From an uncultured Marinobacter sp. (lineage in GTDB: Bacteria > Pseudomonadota > Gammaproteobacteria > Pseudomonadales > Oleiphilaceae): 64,000 nt of DNA. Below are positions 1 to 9,047 of the stretch, one piece after another; position 1 is the stretch's first letter, and each line of letters begins with the position of its first letter. The notes under the pieces were generated by a model, which had not been told where the DNA came from, did no database searches, and saw nothing but the letters and a program-made list of their open reading frames with translations. The DNA lies in contig NZ_CAMPJO010000006.1 in assembly GCF_946886895.1 (NCBI RefSeq), forward strand, positions 124,001-188,000. Reading direction: 5' to 3'. A program made the translations under genes and the position numbers.

Positions 1-930
1 GGTGCCGGCAAATCGACCCTGATGAACGCATTGCGCGGTGAAGGTACGCTGTTGTCCGGTGAGCGCACCGCTGGTGAACACCTCGCCATTGGTTCCTTCG
101 CTCAGCATCAGCTCGAATCTCTGGATCTGGACGCCAGCCCGTTTTTGCATCTCCAGCGATTATCGCCGAGGGCCTCCGAACAGAGCATTCGCAATTTTCT
201 GGGCGGGTTTGATTTTCATGGCGATGAAGCGCTCAGCCCGATTCGCGCCTTCTCTGGCGGTGAAAAGGCTCGGGTGGCACTGGCCGTCATCGCCTGGCAA
301 AAGCCCAACCTGCTGTTACTGGACGAGCCAACCAACCATCTGGACCTGGAAATGCGCCAGGCCCTGACCATGGCGTTGCAGGATTTCGAGGGGGCCATTG
401 TGGTGGTCTCCCATGACCGACACCTGCTGCGCAATACCGTGGATGAGTTCTGGCTGGTGAATGACGGTGGTGTAACCGAGTACCAGGGTGACCTGGAAGA
501 TTACGAGCGCTGGTTGGCAGACCGCCGCAAGGATGACAGCGAGGCGCCCCGGCGCCCGGAACCGGGGCTGGCTGGCCTGGCGGGGACTGATTCCGGTGCC
601 GAGGGGGTTGCCGAGAGCGCCGAGAGCGCCGAGAGCGCGGACGACCGCAAGGCCCGTAAGCGGGCGGAGGCCGCCGTGCGGCAGAAGCTAAGCCCCTGGC
701 GCAAGCGGCAATCGGCGCTGGAGCGGGAAATGGAAACTCTGCAAGGGCAGCTGGCGGGCCTGGAAACCGAGCTGTCTGACCCCGCTGTCTACGAGGCGCC
801 ATCCAAGGCGCGGCTGACGGAACTGTTGGCTCGGCAGGCCCAGGTTACCGGCCGCCTCGGGGATGTCGAGGCAGAGTGGCTTGAGGTGGTGGAGGCCGTG
901 GAAGCCATGGAGTCGGAACTGGCGGGCTAA
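1..930 (+). CDS. ABC-F family ATPase, C-terminal half (5' truncated by window edge)
   Basis: The reading frame is open from base 1, so the start lies outside the window. The visible 309 residues begin inside a Walker A motif (GAGKST at residues 1-6) and continue with the ABC signature FSGGEK (about 84-89), Walker B LLLLDEPTNHLD (Asp-Glu near 108) and the H-loop SHD (His near 138). The DEPTNHLD form and the absence of membrane segments are typical of ABC-F proteins, which carry two ATPase domains and act on ribosomes; this would be the second domain. The tail (about 225-305) is a charged coiled coil as in YheS/Uup. A low-complexity Ala-Glu-Ser linker precedes it. The stop overlaps the stop of the convergent ppx gene. 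YheS-like is the best guess; the missing N-terminal half prevents a firm subgroup call. Confidence 0.9.
   Translation, partial: GAGKSTLMNALRGEGTLLSGERTAGEHLAIGSFAQHQLESLDLDASPFLHLQRLSPRASEQSIRNFLGGFDFHGDEALSPIRAFSGGEKARVALAVIAWQKPNLLLLDEPTNHLDLEMRQALTMALQDFEGAIVVVSHDRHLLRNTVDEFWLVNDGGVTEYQGDLEDYERWLADRRKDDSEAPRRPEPGLAGLAGTDSGAEGVAESAESAESADDRKARKRAEAAVRQKLSPWRKRQSALEREMETLQGQLAGLETELSDPAVYEAPSKARLTELLARQAQVTGRLGDVEAEWLEVVEAVEAMESELAG
613..639 (+). repeat. Three tandem 9-bp repeats in the ABC-F linker
   Basis: The unit GAGAGCGCC occurs at 613-621 and 622-630, with a third copy at 631-639 that ends in G instead of C. The repeats are in frame and encode Ala-Glu-Ser repeats in the linker between the ATPase domain and the C-terminal coiled coil. 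Copy number could change by slippage without breaking the frame. Confidence 0.85.
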
Positions 931-2456
931 TGCTCGTCCGGAAGTTCCAGAACAATATCCTGTTTGGCCAGGTAATCCCGCTCGTTCTGCAGATCTGCCC
1001 GGGTCAGCGGCCGATCATCCAGCCAGCCTGCCGGGAACGCCAGGGCGAGGCCGTTGTCGCGGGCCTGCAGGCGGAATTCCGGCGGTGGCTCCAGGTTGCG
1101 CGGATGCTGAACAAGCACCGCCAGGCGCACCAGGATGCAGAGATAGCGCAGGCGCCGGGTATCCTCGGGGTCCAGGCCTTCAAAGATGGCGGCCGCGAAT
1201 TTGCGCCGATGGCCCCGGACCAGGGTGGCCAGATCCCGCTGGAACTGCTGGGTAAAGCCCGGAAGGTCGGAGTAGCGTAACAGGTAGGCGCCGTGCTTGT
1301 GGTACTGGCTGTGGGAAATGGTCAGTCCGATTTCATGCAGCCGGCAGGCCCACCGCAACACCTCCTCGTCGCTGTCGGTGTTCAGCCCCCAAGTGTTTGC
1401 GACCTGTCGCCAGGCGGCCACGGCCGTTTGCTCCACCGCAGCGCCGTGAGCCTGGTCAACATGATAGCGTTCCTGCAGGGCCGAGATGGTCCGTTCCCGC
1501 ACATCTTCATGCTGGATGCGCCCGGCAATGTCGTAGAGCAGGCCTTCCCGGAGGGCGCCGTCGGCAAAGGCCATCTCCGGTATGTCCAGGGACTGGAACG
1601 CGCCCATCAGGATCGCAAACCCCGCCGGGAAAATGCTCTGGCGATCCGAACGCACACCGAGATCACCCAGCTTGTCCACCTTACCCATGTCGACCAAGCG
1701 TTTGCGAAGCTCCAGCATGGCGTCCCGGGTAATGGTGCCGTCGGTGATTTTCAGGGAGGCCAGTACGCTGGCGATGGCCTTGATGGAGCCGGAGGAGCCC
1801 ACCGCGCTTTGCCAGCCAACCGCCCGGTAATGCCGTCGGATATTGAGCAGTTCCTGCTCGGCGTGGGTGACGGCGTTGTCCATCTGCCGGCGGGTGATTT
1901 TGCCATCGGGAAAGTAGCGGTTACGAAAGGACACGCAGCCCATGTGCAGGCTTTCAAGTTCCAGGGGTTCGAACCGTTGGCCGATAATGAACTCGGTACT
2001 GCCGCCGCCAATATCGATCACCAGGCGGCGTCCGGCATCGTCTGCGAGTGTGTGCGACACGCCCAGATAAATCAGCCGGGCTTCCTCGCGGCCGGCAATG
2101 ATTTCCACCGGATAGCCCAGCACCTCCTCCGCCCGGTTCATGAACTGGTGGGCGTTCCGGGCGACCCGGAGCGCGTTGGTCCCGACCACCTGAACCGATC
2201 CCGGCGGCATGCCCTTCAGCCGCTGGGCAAAACGGCTGAGACAGGCAAGAGCCCGCTCCTGGGCTTCCTCGGTTAACCGGTTGTGCTGATCAAGCCCGGC
2301 GCCGAGTTGTACCTTCTCCCCCATTTTTTCCAGGGTGCGGATCTCACCGTGCACAAGTCGGGCAACCACCATATGGAAGCTGTTCGAGCCCATGTCGATG
2401 GCTGCGAGCACATCCGGTCCGGATGCGTCGTTGTCGGCGGTGGATGCGGCCGTCAC
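927..2456 (-). CDS. ppx: Exopolyphosphatase Ppx/GppA family
   Basis: 509 residues, the usual length of Ppx. Exopolyphosphatase removes terminal phosphates from inorganic polyphosphate chains; GppA relatives also hydrolyse pppGpp. The N-terminal actin-like ATPase fold shows DMGSNSFHM near residues 21-29 and the second phosphate loop DIGGGSTEF near 146-154, and the C-terminal half has the HD-like helical region (RLHEIG and similar). The start codon is GTG. A downstream start would remove the first phosphate loop. The gene is divergent from trxA, as in Pseudomonas, but no ppk is in view. Its stop (TAG) overlaps the stop of the convergent ABC-F gene. Confidence 0.93.
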   Translation of the reverse strand: MTAASTADNDASGPDVLAAIDMGSNSFHMVVARLVHGEIRTLEKMGEKVQLGAGLDQHNRLTEEAQERALACLSRFAQRLKGMPPGSVQVVGTNALRVARNAHQFMNRAEEVLGYPVEIIAGREEARLIYLGVSHTLADDAGRRLVIDIGGGSTEFIIGQRFEPLELESLHMGCVSFRNRYFPDGKITRRQMDNAVTHAEQELLNIRRHYRAVGWQSAVGSSGSIKAIASVLASLKITDGTITRDAMLELRKRLVDMGKVDKLGDLGVRSDRQSIFPAGFAILMGAFQSLDIPEMAFADGALREGLLYDIAGRIQHEDVRERTISALQERYHVDQAHGAAVEQTAVAAWRQVANTWGLNTDSDEEVLRWACRLHEIGLTISHSQYHKHGAYLLRYSDLPGFTQQFQRDLATLVRGHRRKFAAAIFEGLDPEDTRRLRYLCILVRLAVLVQHPRNLEPPPEFRLQARDNGLALAFPAGWLDDRPLTRADLQNERDYLAKQDIVLELPDEH

Positions 2457-2762
2457 GTTGGTCGAAGCCCTTTTGGTATGAACGTGCGGGCTACTATAAG
2501 CGAATTTCCTCGGGCCTGTCAGTAAGCACTCGATGACAACGGGTGTCCGGGAAGCCGGGAACTGGCCATAGCGAAATCTACTGCTTCACATCCGGTTGAC
2601 CTATCGCGTAAAGTAAGGCGTATCGTAGACAGGTTGAATGGTCGCTCAAGCGAGCGCCGGGCCTGGCCCGGCCACGCGGGGTGGCCTTCATGAAAACCAA
2701 CAGCGCCGACCAGACGGAGCCGGAACACCGGGCACCGTGGGCGCCTGAATCAGGAAAAAGTA
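2457..2762. other. Divergent intergenic region between ppx and trxA
   Basis: About 306 bp without a gene. It holds a candidate ppx promoter near 2493-2522. On the plus strand TTGACC at 2596-2601 with TATCGT at 2621-2626 (19-bp spacer, too long to be confident) may serve trxA. The trxA leader contains two hairpins: a short one at about 2642-2653 and GCCGGG/CCCGGC at 2656-2661 and 2667-2672. No ORF with a ribosome binding site is evident. Confidence 0.6.
2493..2522 (-). promoter_or_regulatory. Candidate sigma-70 promoter of ppx
   Basis: On the minus strand, CTGACA (complement of 2517-2522) is followed after 18 bp by TATAGT (complement of 2493-2498). Both boxes match the consensus in five of six positions, and the predicted start lies about 30 bp upstream of the GTG of ppx. 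Confidence 0.5.
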
Positions 2763-3089
2763 ATGAGCGGAAACATCGTAAACGTAACGGATGCCTCTTT
2801 TGAACAGGACGTTCTGCAGTCTGACGTTCCCGTCCTGGTGGACTACTGGGCGGAATGGTGCGGTCCCTGTAAAATGATCGCGCCGGTACTGGAAGAAGTG
2901 GCGGATGAATACGACGGCAAACTGAAAGTCTGCAAGCTCAACATCGACGAAAACGAGCAGACTCCGCCCAAGTTCAACATCCGTGGTATCCCGACCCTGA
3001 TGCTGTTCAAGAATGGCAACGTCGATGCCACCAAAGTGGGTGCCCTGTCCAAGTCCCAACTCGCGGCCTTCCTGGACAGCAATCTCTGA
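2763..3089 (+). CDS. trxA: Thioredoxin 1
   Basis: 108 residues, matching E. coli TrxA in length. It is the cytoplasmic dithiol reductant for ribonucleotide reductase, methionine sulfoxide reductase and other targets. The active site WCGPCK (Cys33 and Cys36), the buried [10 protein letters not shown] strand-helix and the cis-proline segment GIPTLMLF are all visible. It is a single gene between divergent ppx and the convergent molybdopterin block, upstream of rho, the same neighbourhood as in Pseudomonas. A Rho-independent terminator follows about 18 bp after the stop. Confidence 0.97.
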   Translation: MSGNIVNVTDASFEQDVLQSDVPVLVDYWAEWCGPCKMIAPVLEEVADEYDGKLKVCKLNIDENEQTPPKFNIRGIPTLMLFKNGNVDATKVGALSKSQLAAFLDSNL

Positions 3090-3106
3090 TTACTGCCCAA
3101 ATGCCG

Positions 3107-3145
3107 AAAACCGCCCCTGGACTTATGTTCACGGGCGGTTTTTTA
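3107..3145 (+). terminator. Rho-independent terminator of trxA, probably bidirectional
   Basis: A stem AAAACCGCCC (3107-3116) pairs with GGGCGGTTTT starting at 3133, followed by T residues. The tail overlaps the stop codon of convergent moaE (3143-3145). On the other strand the same hairpin is followed by four Ts, so it can end both transcripts. Confidence 0.85.
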
Positions 3146-3589
3146 TCGCCAGGACCGGGCCTGCGCCACATCCGACGCCTTCTGCTCAACCCAGTGCTCA
3201 CCGCCCGGGTTGATTTCCTTCTTCCAGAATGGCGCCGACGTCTTCAGGGCGTCCATAATAAAGCCGCAGGCCGCAAACGCATCCCCGCGATGCGCACTGG
3301 CCACCCCGACGAAGACAATCTGATCCTTCAGCGCCAACCGCCCGACCCGGTGAATGACGCGGGCCCGACGGACATCCCAGCGCCGCGCCGCCTCGTCAAC
3401 CAGTCCCTGAATCACCTGCTCCGTCATGCCCGGGTAGTGCTCCAGGTATAGCCCGGTCACCCCGGAGGTGTCACCGCTGTCACGCACCAGCCCGGTAAAG
3501 GTGGCAACGGCGCCCGTTCCGCCACCACTGTCCCGCAGCGCGGCATACTCAGCGGCCGGATCAAAATCTCCGGTCTGTACCGAAATCAT
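3143..3589 (-). CDS. moaE: Molybdopterin synthase catalytic subunit MoaE
   Basis: 148 residues. MoaE is the large subunit of molybdopterin synthase and, with thiocarboxylated MoaD, converts precursor Z (cPMP) to molybdopterin. Family motifs include the FTGLVRD segment near residue 31, HRVGRL and ASAHR in the middle, and the lysine-rich catalytic stretch with KTSAPFWKKE near the C-terminus. It is the last gene of a minus-strand block moaB-moeA-moaD-moaE and begins one base after the moaD stop. moaA and moaC are not in this window. Confidence 0.95.
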   Translation of the reverse strand: MISVQTGDFDPAAEYAALRDSGGGTGAVATFTGLVRDSGDTSGVTGLYLEHYPGMTEQVIQGLVDEAARRWDVRRARVIHRVGRLALKDQIVFVGVASAHRGDAFAACGFIMDALKTSAPFWKKEINPGGEHWVEQKASDVAQARSWR

Positions 3590-3590
3590 C

Positions 3591-3851
3591 TCAGCCTCCG
3601 GTCACCGGTGGGAAAAACGCCAGCTCATCGCCCGGCAGGACCGGAGACGACGGCTTGGCCATGGTCTGGTTGATGGCGATCATTACCGGCTGGTCGCCGT
3701 CAAGCTGCGCCCAGGCCCCGCCCCGTGATGCCAGCCGGGCAAGCACGGTGCCGGCAGTCAGGCCCGGCTCTGCTTCCAGGGTCAGTTGCCCGGTGTCCAG
3801 TTCCTCCCGCAAACGGGCGAAAAAGCGAACGGTGACGAAGGTGTTGGTCAT
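3591..3851 (-). CDS. moaD: Molybdopterin synthase sulfur carrier subunit MoaD
   Basis: 86 residues from the ATG at 3849-3851; the frame is open further upstream but that part lies within moeA. MoaD is a ubiquitin-like carrier whose C-terminal Gly-Gly is adenylated and thiocarboxylated, then donates sulfur in molybdopterin synthase. The protein begins with the beta-grasp strand VTVRFFARLREEL and ends in PPVTGG, exposing the required di-glycine. It lies 2 bp after the moeA stop and 1 bp before moaE, so the three are probably translated from one transcript. Confidence 0.93.
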   Translation of the reverse strand: MTNTFVTVRFFARLREELDTGQLTLEAEPGLTAGTVLARLASRGGAWAQLDGDQPVMIAINQTMAKPSSPVLPGDELAFFPPVTGG

Positions 3852-3853
3852 GA

Positions 3854-5068
3854 TCAGCTCAGTAATTCCACAAACGAATAATAGGTTAGCAGGTCTCCGG
3901 GGGCGACGGTGGTGTTTTCCGGCACCACGGCCAGACCGTCGGCCCAGCAAGCGGAACTCAGCACGCCGGAACTCTGGTTTGGATAGGCGGAAATGACCTG
4001 CGCCGGACCGGCGCCCTCCTTGCGGGCACGGACAAACTCCCGGCGCACGGAGGCCGATGATACCGAAAAGCCTGAGGGTATCCGCTCACCGGTCACCTGC
4101 ACCCGGCGTCGCCCCTGACAGTGCCGGATCAGCGGCATGGCGACAATAAGAAAAGTGACCAGTACCGAGGCGGGGTTGCCTGGCAGCCCCAGGACAGGCG
4201 TGCCGTCGAGGGCGCCAAAGGCCAGGGGTTTGCCGGGCTTGATCGCCATGCGCCAGAGCGACAGCCCGCCGGACTCCTCCAGCACCGCCCGGACATGATC
4301 CTCCTCCCCCACGGAGACACCGCCGCTGGTGATGACCAGGTCCGCCTTGCCGGCGGCCCTGCGCAGCGTCTCCCGGGTGGCCTGGCGATCGTCCCGGAGG
4401 GTCTCGCTCAGCACCACGTCGCAGCCGGCATCCGCAAGCAGACCCATCAGCGTGAAACGGTTGCTGTTGTAGATCTGACCGGCGGCGAGGGGTTGTCCGG
4501 GTTCCACCAATTCATCCCCGGTGCTCAGTATGGCCACTTTCAGCCGGGCCAGCACCGGTACTGTGGGGATACCCATGGAGCCCAGCAGTCCCATTTCCTG
4601 CGGTCGCACCAGCGTACCTCCGGGCAGTGCGAGATCGCCTTGCGTCAGATCCTGGCCCCGGCGCCGGATATTCTGGCCCTGCTGCACGTCCGCCTCAATG
4701 ATGATGCCGGTATCGGTCGGCCTGACCCGTTCCTGCATGACTACCGAATCCGCCCCTTGCGGAATTTCGGAGCCGGTAAATATCCGGGCCGCCATGCCAG
4801 GTGCCAGTTGCCCCGGCGCCTGGCCCGCGGCAATCCTGGTTACCACCGGTATTGCCTTGCCCGGGGCCAGGTCCTGAAGGCGCACCGCGTAGCCATCCAC
4901 CGCGCTATTGTCCGCCGGGGGTAGGTCGGCGGGCACCACGTGATCTTCCGCCAGTACCCGGCCCAGCGACTGGCTCAGGCCGACCCGCTCTACCTCGGAG
5001 ATGACCGGCGCGCGCTCCAGCAGGTGCGCCAGTGCTTCGTCAACGGGGGTGAGGTTGGGGCCGGCCAT
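3854..5068 (-). CDS. moeA: Molybdopterin molybdenumtransferase MoeA
   Basis: 404 residues from the ATG at 5066-5068. MoeA inserts molybdate into adenylylated molybdopterin to form the molybdenum cofactor. The DNSAVDGYA motif near the N-terminus, [11 protein letters not shown] (MoCF domain), KPGKPLAFG and [11 protein letters not shown] are characteristic. The longer open frame upstream belongs to moaB sequence. The start overlaps the moaB stop in a TGATG arrangement, indicating translational coupling. Confidence 0.94.
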   Translation of the reverse strand: MAGPNLTPVDEALAHLLERAPVISEVERVGLSQSLGRVLAEDHVVPADLPPADNSAVDGYAVRLQDLAPGKAIPVVTRIAAGQAPGQLAPGMAARIFTGSEIPQGADSVVMQERVRPTDTGIIIEADVQQGQNIRRRGQDLTQGDLALPGGTLVRPQEMGLLGSMGIPTVPVLARLKVAILSTGDELVEPGQPLAAGQIYNSNRFTLMGLLADAGCDVVLSETLRDDRQATRETLRRAAGKADLVITSGGVSVGEEDHVRAVLEESGGLSLWRMAIKPGKPLAFGALDGTPVLGLPGNPASVLVTFLIVAMPLIRHCQGRRRVQVTGERIPSGFSVSSASVRREFVRARKEGAGPAQVISAYPNQSSGVLSSACWADGLAVVPENTTVAPGDLLTYYSFVELLS

Positions 5069-5640
5069 CAGCGCTCGGCCCGTGTGCCGATCACATGGTG
5101 AATCCGACCATAGGAACGGTCCGGTTTGCGCAGCGCCAGTGCCGAGAAATTGCATGGGCCGTGCCGGCTGTCGAGCTGGGACAGCAGGATGCCTTCCCAG
5201 CCCGTGCGACAGGCGTCGGTGGAGCCTGGCAGGCAGAAAATCACGGTGTGATTGGCCAGCCCGCCGAAGGCCCGGGACTGAACGGTGGAACTGCTGATTT
5301 CCGAGGCCGACAGGCGCCGGAATTCCTCGCCAAACCCGTCAATGGTCTTGTCCAGCAGGGGGGCAACCGCCTCTGGCGTGCTGTCCCGCTCGTGAAAACC
5401 GGTGCCGCCGGTGATGATCACGGCGTGTACTTCCTGGTCCGCGATCCAGTTCGACATCAGCGCCCGCACCAGGTACACGTCATCTGGCACGATCCGGCGG
5501 GCAATCAGGTGGTGGCCGGCGGCCAGTACCTGATCCTCCAGGTACTGGCCCGAGGTGTCCTGGTCGGCGCCGCGGGTATCCGAGACGGTAAGAATCGCGA
5601 CATTCAGGGGTTTGAGTTCGCTGCTGCTGGCGCTGCTCAT
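5068..5640 (-). CDS. moaB: Molybdenum cofactor biosynthesis protein MoaB
   Basis: 190 residues, MoaB/Mog family. The family adenylylates molybdopterin or has a related role before MoeA acts. Visible motifs are LTVSDTRG near residues 17-24, the phosphate loop GGTGFHERD and the LPGS segment. It is the first gene of the moaB-moeA-moaD-moaE block. The upstream 346 bp separates it from divergent rho. Length is slightly above the E. coli MoaB, with an extra C-terminal tail of about 15 residues. Confidence 0.92.
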   Translation of the reverse strand: MSSASSSELKPLNVAILTVSDTRGADQDTSGQYLEDQVLAAGHHLIARRIVPDDVYLVRALMSNWIADQEVHAVIITGGTGFHERDSTPEAVAPLLDKTIDGFGEEFRRLSASEISSSTVQSRAFGGLANHTVIFCLPGSTDACRTGWEGILLSQLDSRHGPCNFSALALRKPDRSYGRIHHVIGTRAER

Positions 5641-5986
5641 GGGTTCACTCCGGGCATCATCAAAGAAGGATTATTCGTCAGTATCCGGATGACGGATGAT
5701 AAAGGGAAGAGGAGTAACCCTTCAGAGGGAGGCCGGACAGGAATGAAAATGGTGTTATTTTCGACAGTGCACTTGACATCCGCCAGCCTGGTGGTCGATT
5801 ATCCGTCTTGCTCGGCGAACGATTGTTCCCACTCTCTGGCTCCAGTACCTTAATCCCGGATTCCATCTAAACCGGTTGCTCCATTTGGCCAGCATCTAGT
5901 TAAACGACTTTTTGACCAATTCGTTCAGGGGCACCCCTGTCATCCCAACACGTGTTTACTTCCATTCCTGAAAAATTCAATAAACT
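5641..5986. other. Divergent intergenic region between moaB and rho
   Basis: 346 bp without a convincing gene. It carries a clear sigma-70 type promoter for rho (5773-5802) and would leave rho with an untranslated leader of about 180 nt. The segment next to moaB is AT-richer, with no promoter I can support. Leader ORFs here lack a good ribosome binding site. Confidence 0.6.
5773..5802 (+). promoter_or_regulatory. Candidate sigma-70 promoter of rho
   Basis: A perfect -35 box TTGACA (5773-5778) is followed after 18 bp by GATTAT (5797-5802). The predicted transcript starts near 5809, giving a leader of about 178 nt. Long leaders at rho are known to serve Rho autoregulation in E. coli; that this one does is an inference. 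Confidence 0.55.
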
Positions 5987-7249
5987 ATGAATCTTACTGA
6001 ACTCAAGCAGAACTCCATGCCCGAATTGCTCGAAATTGCGCAAGAGATGGGCCTCGACAACCTGGCTCGTTCGCGCAAGCAGGATGTGATCTTCACCATT
6101 CTGAAGAAGCATGCCAAAAGCGGCGAAGACATTTACGGCGACGGCGTACTGGAAATTCTGCAGGACGGATTTGGTTTCCTCCGTTCCGCCGATGCGTCCT
6201 ACCTGGCAGGGCCGGATGACATCTACGTCTCACCCAGCCAGATCCGCCGATTTAACCTGCGCACTGGCGACACCGTTGCTGGCAAAATCCGGCCGCCGAA
6301 AGACGGCGAGCGCTACTTCGCTCTGTTGAAGGTTAACGAGATTAACTTCGACAAGCCGGATAATGCCCGTAACAAGATCCTGTTCGAGAACCTCACACCG
6401 CTGTTCCCCGACGAGCGCCTCACGCTCGAAGCAGGTAACGGTAGCACCGAGGACCTTTCCTCTCGGGTGCTGGATCTGGTGGCGCCTATCGGCAAGGGCC
6501 AGCGTGGCCTGATTGTTTCGCCGCCCAAGGCCGGTAAGACCCTGCTGATGCAGAGCATTGCCCAGTCGATCACCCGCAACAATCCCGAGTGCCATGTGAT
6601 GGTGCTGCTGATTGACGAGCGGCCGGAGGAAGTGACCGAGATGCAGCGCACCGTGCGCGGCGAAGTCATTGCCTCCACCTTCGACGAGCCGCCGGCCCGT
6701 CACGTTCAGGTGGCCGAGATGGTGATCGAAAAGGCCAAGCGCCTGGTCGAACACAAAAAGGACGTGGTGATCCTTCTGGATTCCATTACCCGACTGGCTC
6801 GCGCCTACAACACCGTGATTCCTTCCTCTGGCAAGGTATTGACCGGTGGTGTTGACGCCCACGCCCTGGAGAAGCCAAAACGTTTCTTCGGCGCGGCCCG
6901 TAACGTGGAAGAGGGCGGAAGCCTGACCATTCTGGCAACGGCGCTGGTAAACACCGGGTCCAAGATGGACGAGGTGATTTACGAGGAATTCAAGGGTACT
7001 GGCAACATGGAGATCCATCTGGATCGCAAAATTGCCGAGAAGCGCGTTTACCCGGCTCTTAATATCCGCAGCTCGGGTACGCGTCGTGAAGATCTGCTGA
7101 TGAGTGAGGCGGATATCCAGCGGATCTGGATCCTGCGCAAACTGCTGCACTCCATGGACGACGACACCGCCGCCATCGAGTTCCTGCTGGACAAGCTCAA
7201 GGACACCAAGACCAACGACGAGTTCTTCCAGTCCATGAAGCGTCGTTGA
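5987..7249 (+). CDS. rho: Transcription termination factor Rho
   Basis: 420 residues, one more than E. coli Rho. Rho is a hexameric RNA-dependent ATPase/translocase that ends untranslated transcripts. The N-terminal helical domain (1-47), the cold-shock RNA-binding domain with GFGFLRS (about 61-67), Walker A PPKAGKT (179-185), Walker [14 protein letters not shown] and the R-loop GKVLTGGVD are all present. It is a single gene downstream of divergent moaB, and a large palindromic repeat follows within 50 bp of the stop. Confidence 0.98.
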   Translation: MNLTELKQNSMPELLEIAQEMGLDNLARSRKQDVIFTILKKHAKSGEDIYGDGVLEILQDGFGFLRSADASYLAGPDDIYVSPSQIRRFNLRTGDTVAGKIRPPKDGERYFALLKVNEINFDKPDNARNKILFENLTPLFPDERLTLEAGNGSTEDLSSRVLDLVAPIGKGQRGLIVSPPKAGKTLLMQSIAQSITRNNPECHVMVLLIDERPEEVTEMQRTVRGEVIASTFDEPPARHVQVAEMVIEKAKRLVEHKKDVVILLDSITRLARAYNTVIPSSGKVLTGGVDAHALEKPKRFFGAARNVEEGGSLTILATALVNTGSKMDEVIYEEFKGTGNMEIHLDRKIAEKRVYPALNIRSSGTRREDLLMSEADIQRIWILRKLLHSMDDDTAAIEFLLDKLKDTKTNDEFFQSMKRR

Positions 7250-7297
7250 GTTCTGGCCTGGTGCCTTTGTAAGGCTAGCGCCTCTGGTTGCGGGGCG

Positions 7298-7406
7298 GGC
7301 GGAGCCGGGGCAAACCTCCCCGGACACGCCGTGAACCCATCCCTGGGGGCTCGGCATTGCCATCCCTGGCAATGCACGGTCCGGGGAGGTTTGCCCCGGC
7401 TCCGCC
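7298..7406. repeat. Palindromic intergenic element with 28-bp perfect arms
   Basis: The arm at 7298-7325 is exactly complementary to 7379-7406 (28 of 28 bp, GC-rich). The 53-nt loop holds a second perfect hairpin with 8-bp arms, GCATTGCC and GGCAATGC (7354-7374). It resembles the mobile REP/MITE-like intergenic hairpins common in marine gammaproteobacteria. It fills the gap between rho and ubiD and could also block or end transcription, although there is no U-tract. No second copy was noticed in the window. Confidence 0.85.
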
Positions 7407-7467
7407 GTTCAAGCCTGGTGCGCGCACCAAACTCTGTAGTACCGGCAGAGAATGAACGGAGCAAGCA

Positions 7468-8955
7468 ATGAAATACAACGACCTGCGTGACTTCATTGTC
7501 CAGTTGGAGAAGCTGGGCGAGCTGAAACGAATCAGCGTTGAAGTCGATCCCCATCTGGAAATGACCGAAATCTGCGATCGCACCCTGCGGGCAGGTGGTC
7601 CCGCGTTGTTGTTCGAGAACCCCAAAGGCTATGACATGCCGGTACTGGCCAATTTGTTCGGAACACCGGAACGGGTGGCTCTGGGCATGGGTCAGGATAA
7701 TGTAACCGCGCTTCGGGACATTGGTAAGCTGCTGGCGTTTCTCAAGGAGCCGGATCCCCCCAAGGGCTTTCGGGATGCCATCGAAAAGCTTCCGCTGTTT
7801 CGGCAGGTGATGCGGATGAGCCCGAAAGTGCTCCGCTCCGCTCCCTGCCAGGAAGTGGTGATCGGGAAAGACGAGGTGGATCTGTACCAGATTCCGGTGC
7901 AGCACTGCTGGCCGGGGGACGTCGGGCCACTGATAACCTGGCCGCTGGTTATTACCCGGGGCCCCCATAAGGAACGCCAGAATTTGGGGATCTACCGCCA
8001 GCAGGTGATCGGCCGCAACCGGTTGATCATGCGCTGGCTCAGCCATCGCGGTGGTGCGCTGGACTTTCAGGAGTTCCAGAAGGCCAACCCCGGTAAACCC
8101 TACCCGGTGGCGGTGGCGCTGGGGGCTGACCCGGCGACCATTCTCGGGGCAGTGACACCGGTGCCGGATACGTTGTCGGAATACGCCTTTGCCGGCTTGT
8201 TGCGGGGTGGCCGTACCGAGTTGGTGCAGTGTGGGCTGAGCGATCTGCAGGTGCCGGCCAGTGCCGAGATTGTGCTGGAAGGGTTTATCTATCCGAACGA
8301 CCAGGCCCCGGAAGGGCCGTTCGGGGACCACACCGGTTATTACAACGAAGTGGACCAGTTCCCGGTGTTTACCGTGGAGCGGATCACCCACCGTAAAGAT
8401 CCGATTTATCACAGCACCTATACCGGCCGGCCACCGGATGAGCCGGCGATACTCGGGGTGGCGCTGAACGAAGTGTTCATCCCCATTCTGCAGAAGCAGT
8501 TCCCGGAGATCGTCGATTTCTACCTGCCCCCGGAAGGCTGTTCCTATCGGCTTGCAGTGGTGACCATGAAGAAACAGTACCCCGGCCATGCCAAGCGGGT
8601 GATGATGGGGGTATGGTCTTTCCTGCGGCAGTTCATGTACACCAAGTTTGTGATTGTCACCGATGATGATGTGAACGCCCGCAACTGGGAAGACGTGATC
8701 TGGGCCATCACCACCCGGATGGACCCGGTTCGCGACACCACTCTGGTGGAGAATACGCCCATCGATTATCTGGATTTCGCCTCTCCGGTATCGGGGCTCG
8801 GTTCCAAGATGGGGATGGATGCCACCAACAAGTGGCCGGGTGAAACCAGCCGGGAGTGGGGTGAGCCCATCACCATGACCGACGAGGTCAAGCAGCGGGT
8901 AGACGCGATGTGGGACAGCCTGGGTATTGAAAGTCCGGCCTCCCGCCCCGACTGA
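7468..8955 (+). CDS. ubiD: 4-hydroxy-3-polyprenylbenzoate decarboxylase UbiD
   Basis: 495 residues, the standard UbiD length. It decarboxylates the polyprenylated 4-hydroxybenzoate intermediate of ubiquinone synthesis using prenylated FMN supplied by UbiX, which is not in view. The N-terminal [17 protein letters not shown], the central GPHTGYY-type segment ([12 protein letters not shown]) with cofactor and catalytic acids, and the late [15 protein letters not shown] segment are diagnostic. The ATG at 7468 has an upstream GGAG-like site. fre follows about 90 bp downstream, the same pairing as ubiD-fre in E. coli. Confidence 0.96.
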   Translation: MKYNDLRDFIVQLEKLGELKRISVEVDPHLEMTEICDRTLRAGGPALLFENPKGYDMPVLANLFGTPERVALGMGQDNVTALRDIGKLLAFLKEPDPPKGFRDAIEKLPLFRQVMRMSPKVLRSAPCQEVVIGKDEVDLYQIPVQHCWPGDVGPLITWPLVITRGPHKERQNLGIYRQQVIGRNRLIMRWLSHRGGALDFQEFQKANPGKPYPVAVALGADPATILGAVTPVPDTLSEYAFAGLLRGGRTELVQCGLSDLQVPASAEIVLEGFIYPNDQAPEGPFGDHTGYYNEVDQFPVFTVERITHRKDPIYHSTYTGRPPDEPAILGVALNEVFIPILQKQFPEIVDFYLPPEGCSYRLAVVTMKKQYPGHAKRVMMGVWSFLRQFMYTKFVIVTDDDVNARNWEDVIWAITTRMDPVRDTTLVENTPIDYLDFASPVSGLGSKMGMDATNKWPGETSREWGEPITMTDEVKQRVDAMWDSLGIESPASRPD

Positions 8956-9047
8956 TAGGGGTTAGATGCCCCGAACTAACTGATCACCGAGGTCGGTGAG
9001 CCGGTGATGACGAGCAGGTCATCGCGCTCGCCAACCTGGAATTGGAG

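Noticed and set aside
8956..9047. Protein-like reading on both strands between ubiD and fre
   Set aside because: The minus strand gives a short stretch ending in a stop and the plus strand an acidic stretch, but neither has a start codon or neighbouring frame that would make a gene. It is mentioned only with the fre start.
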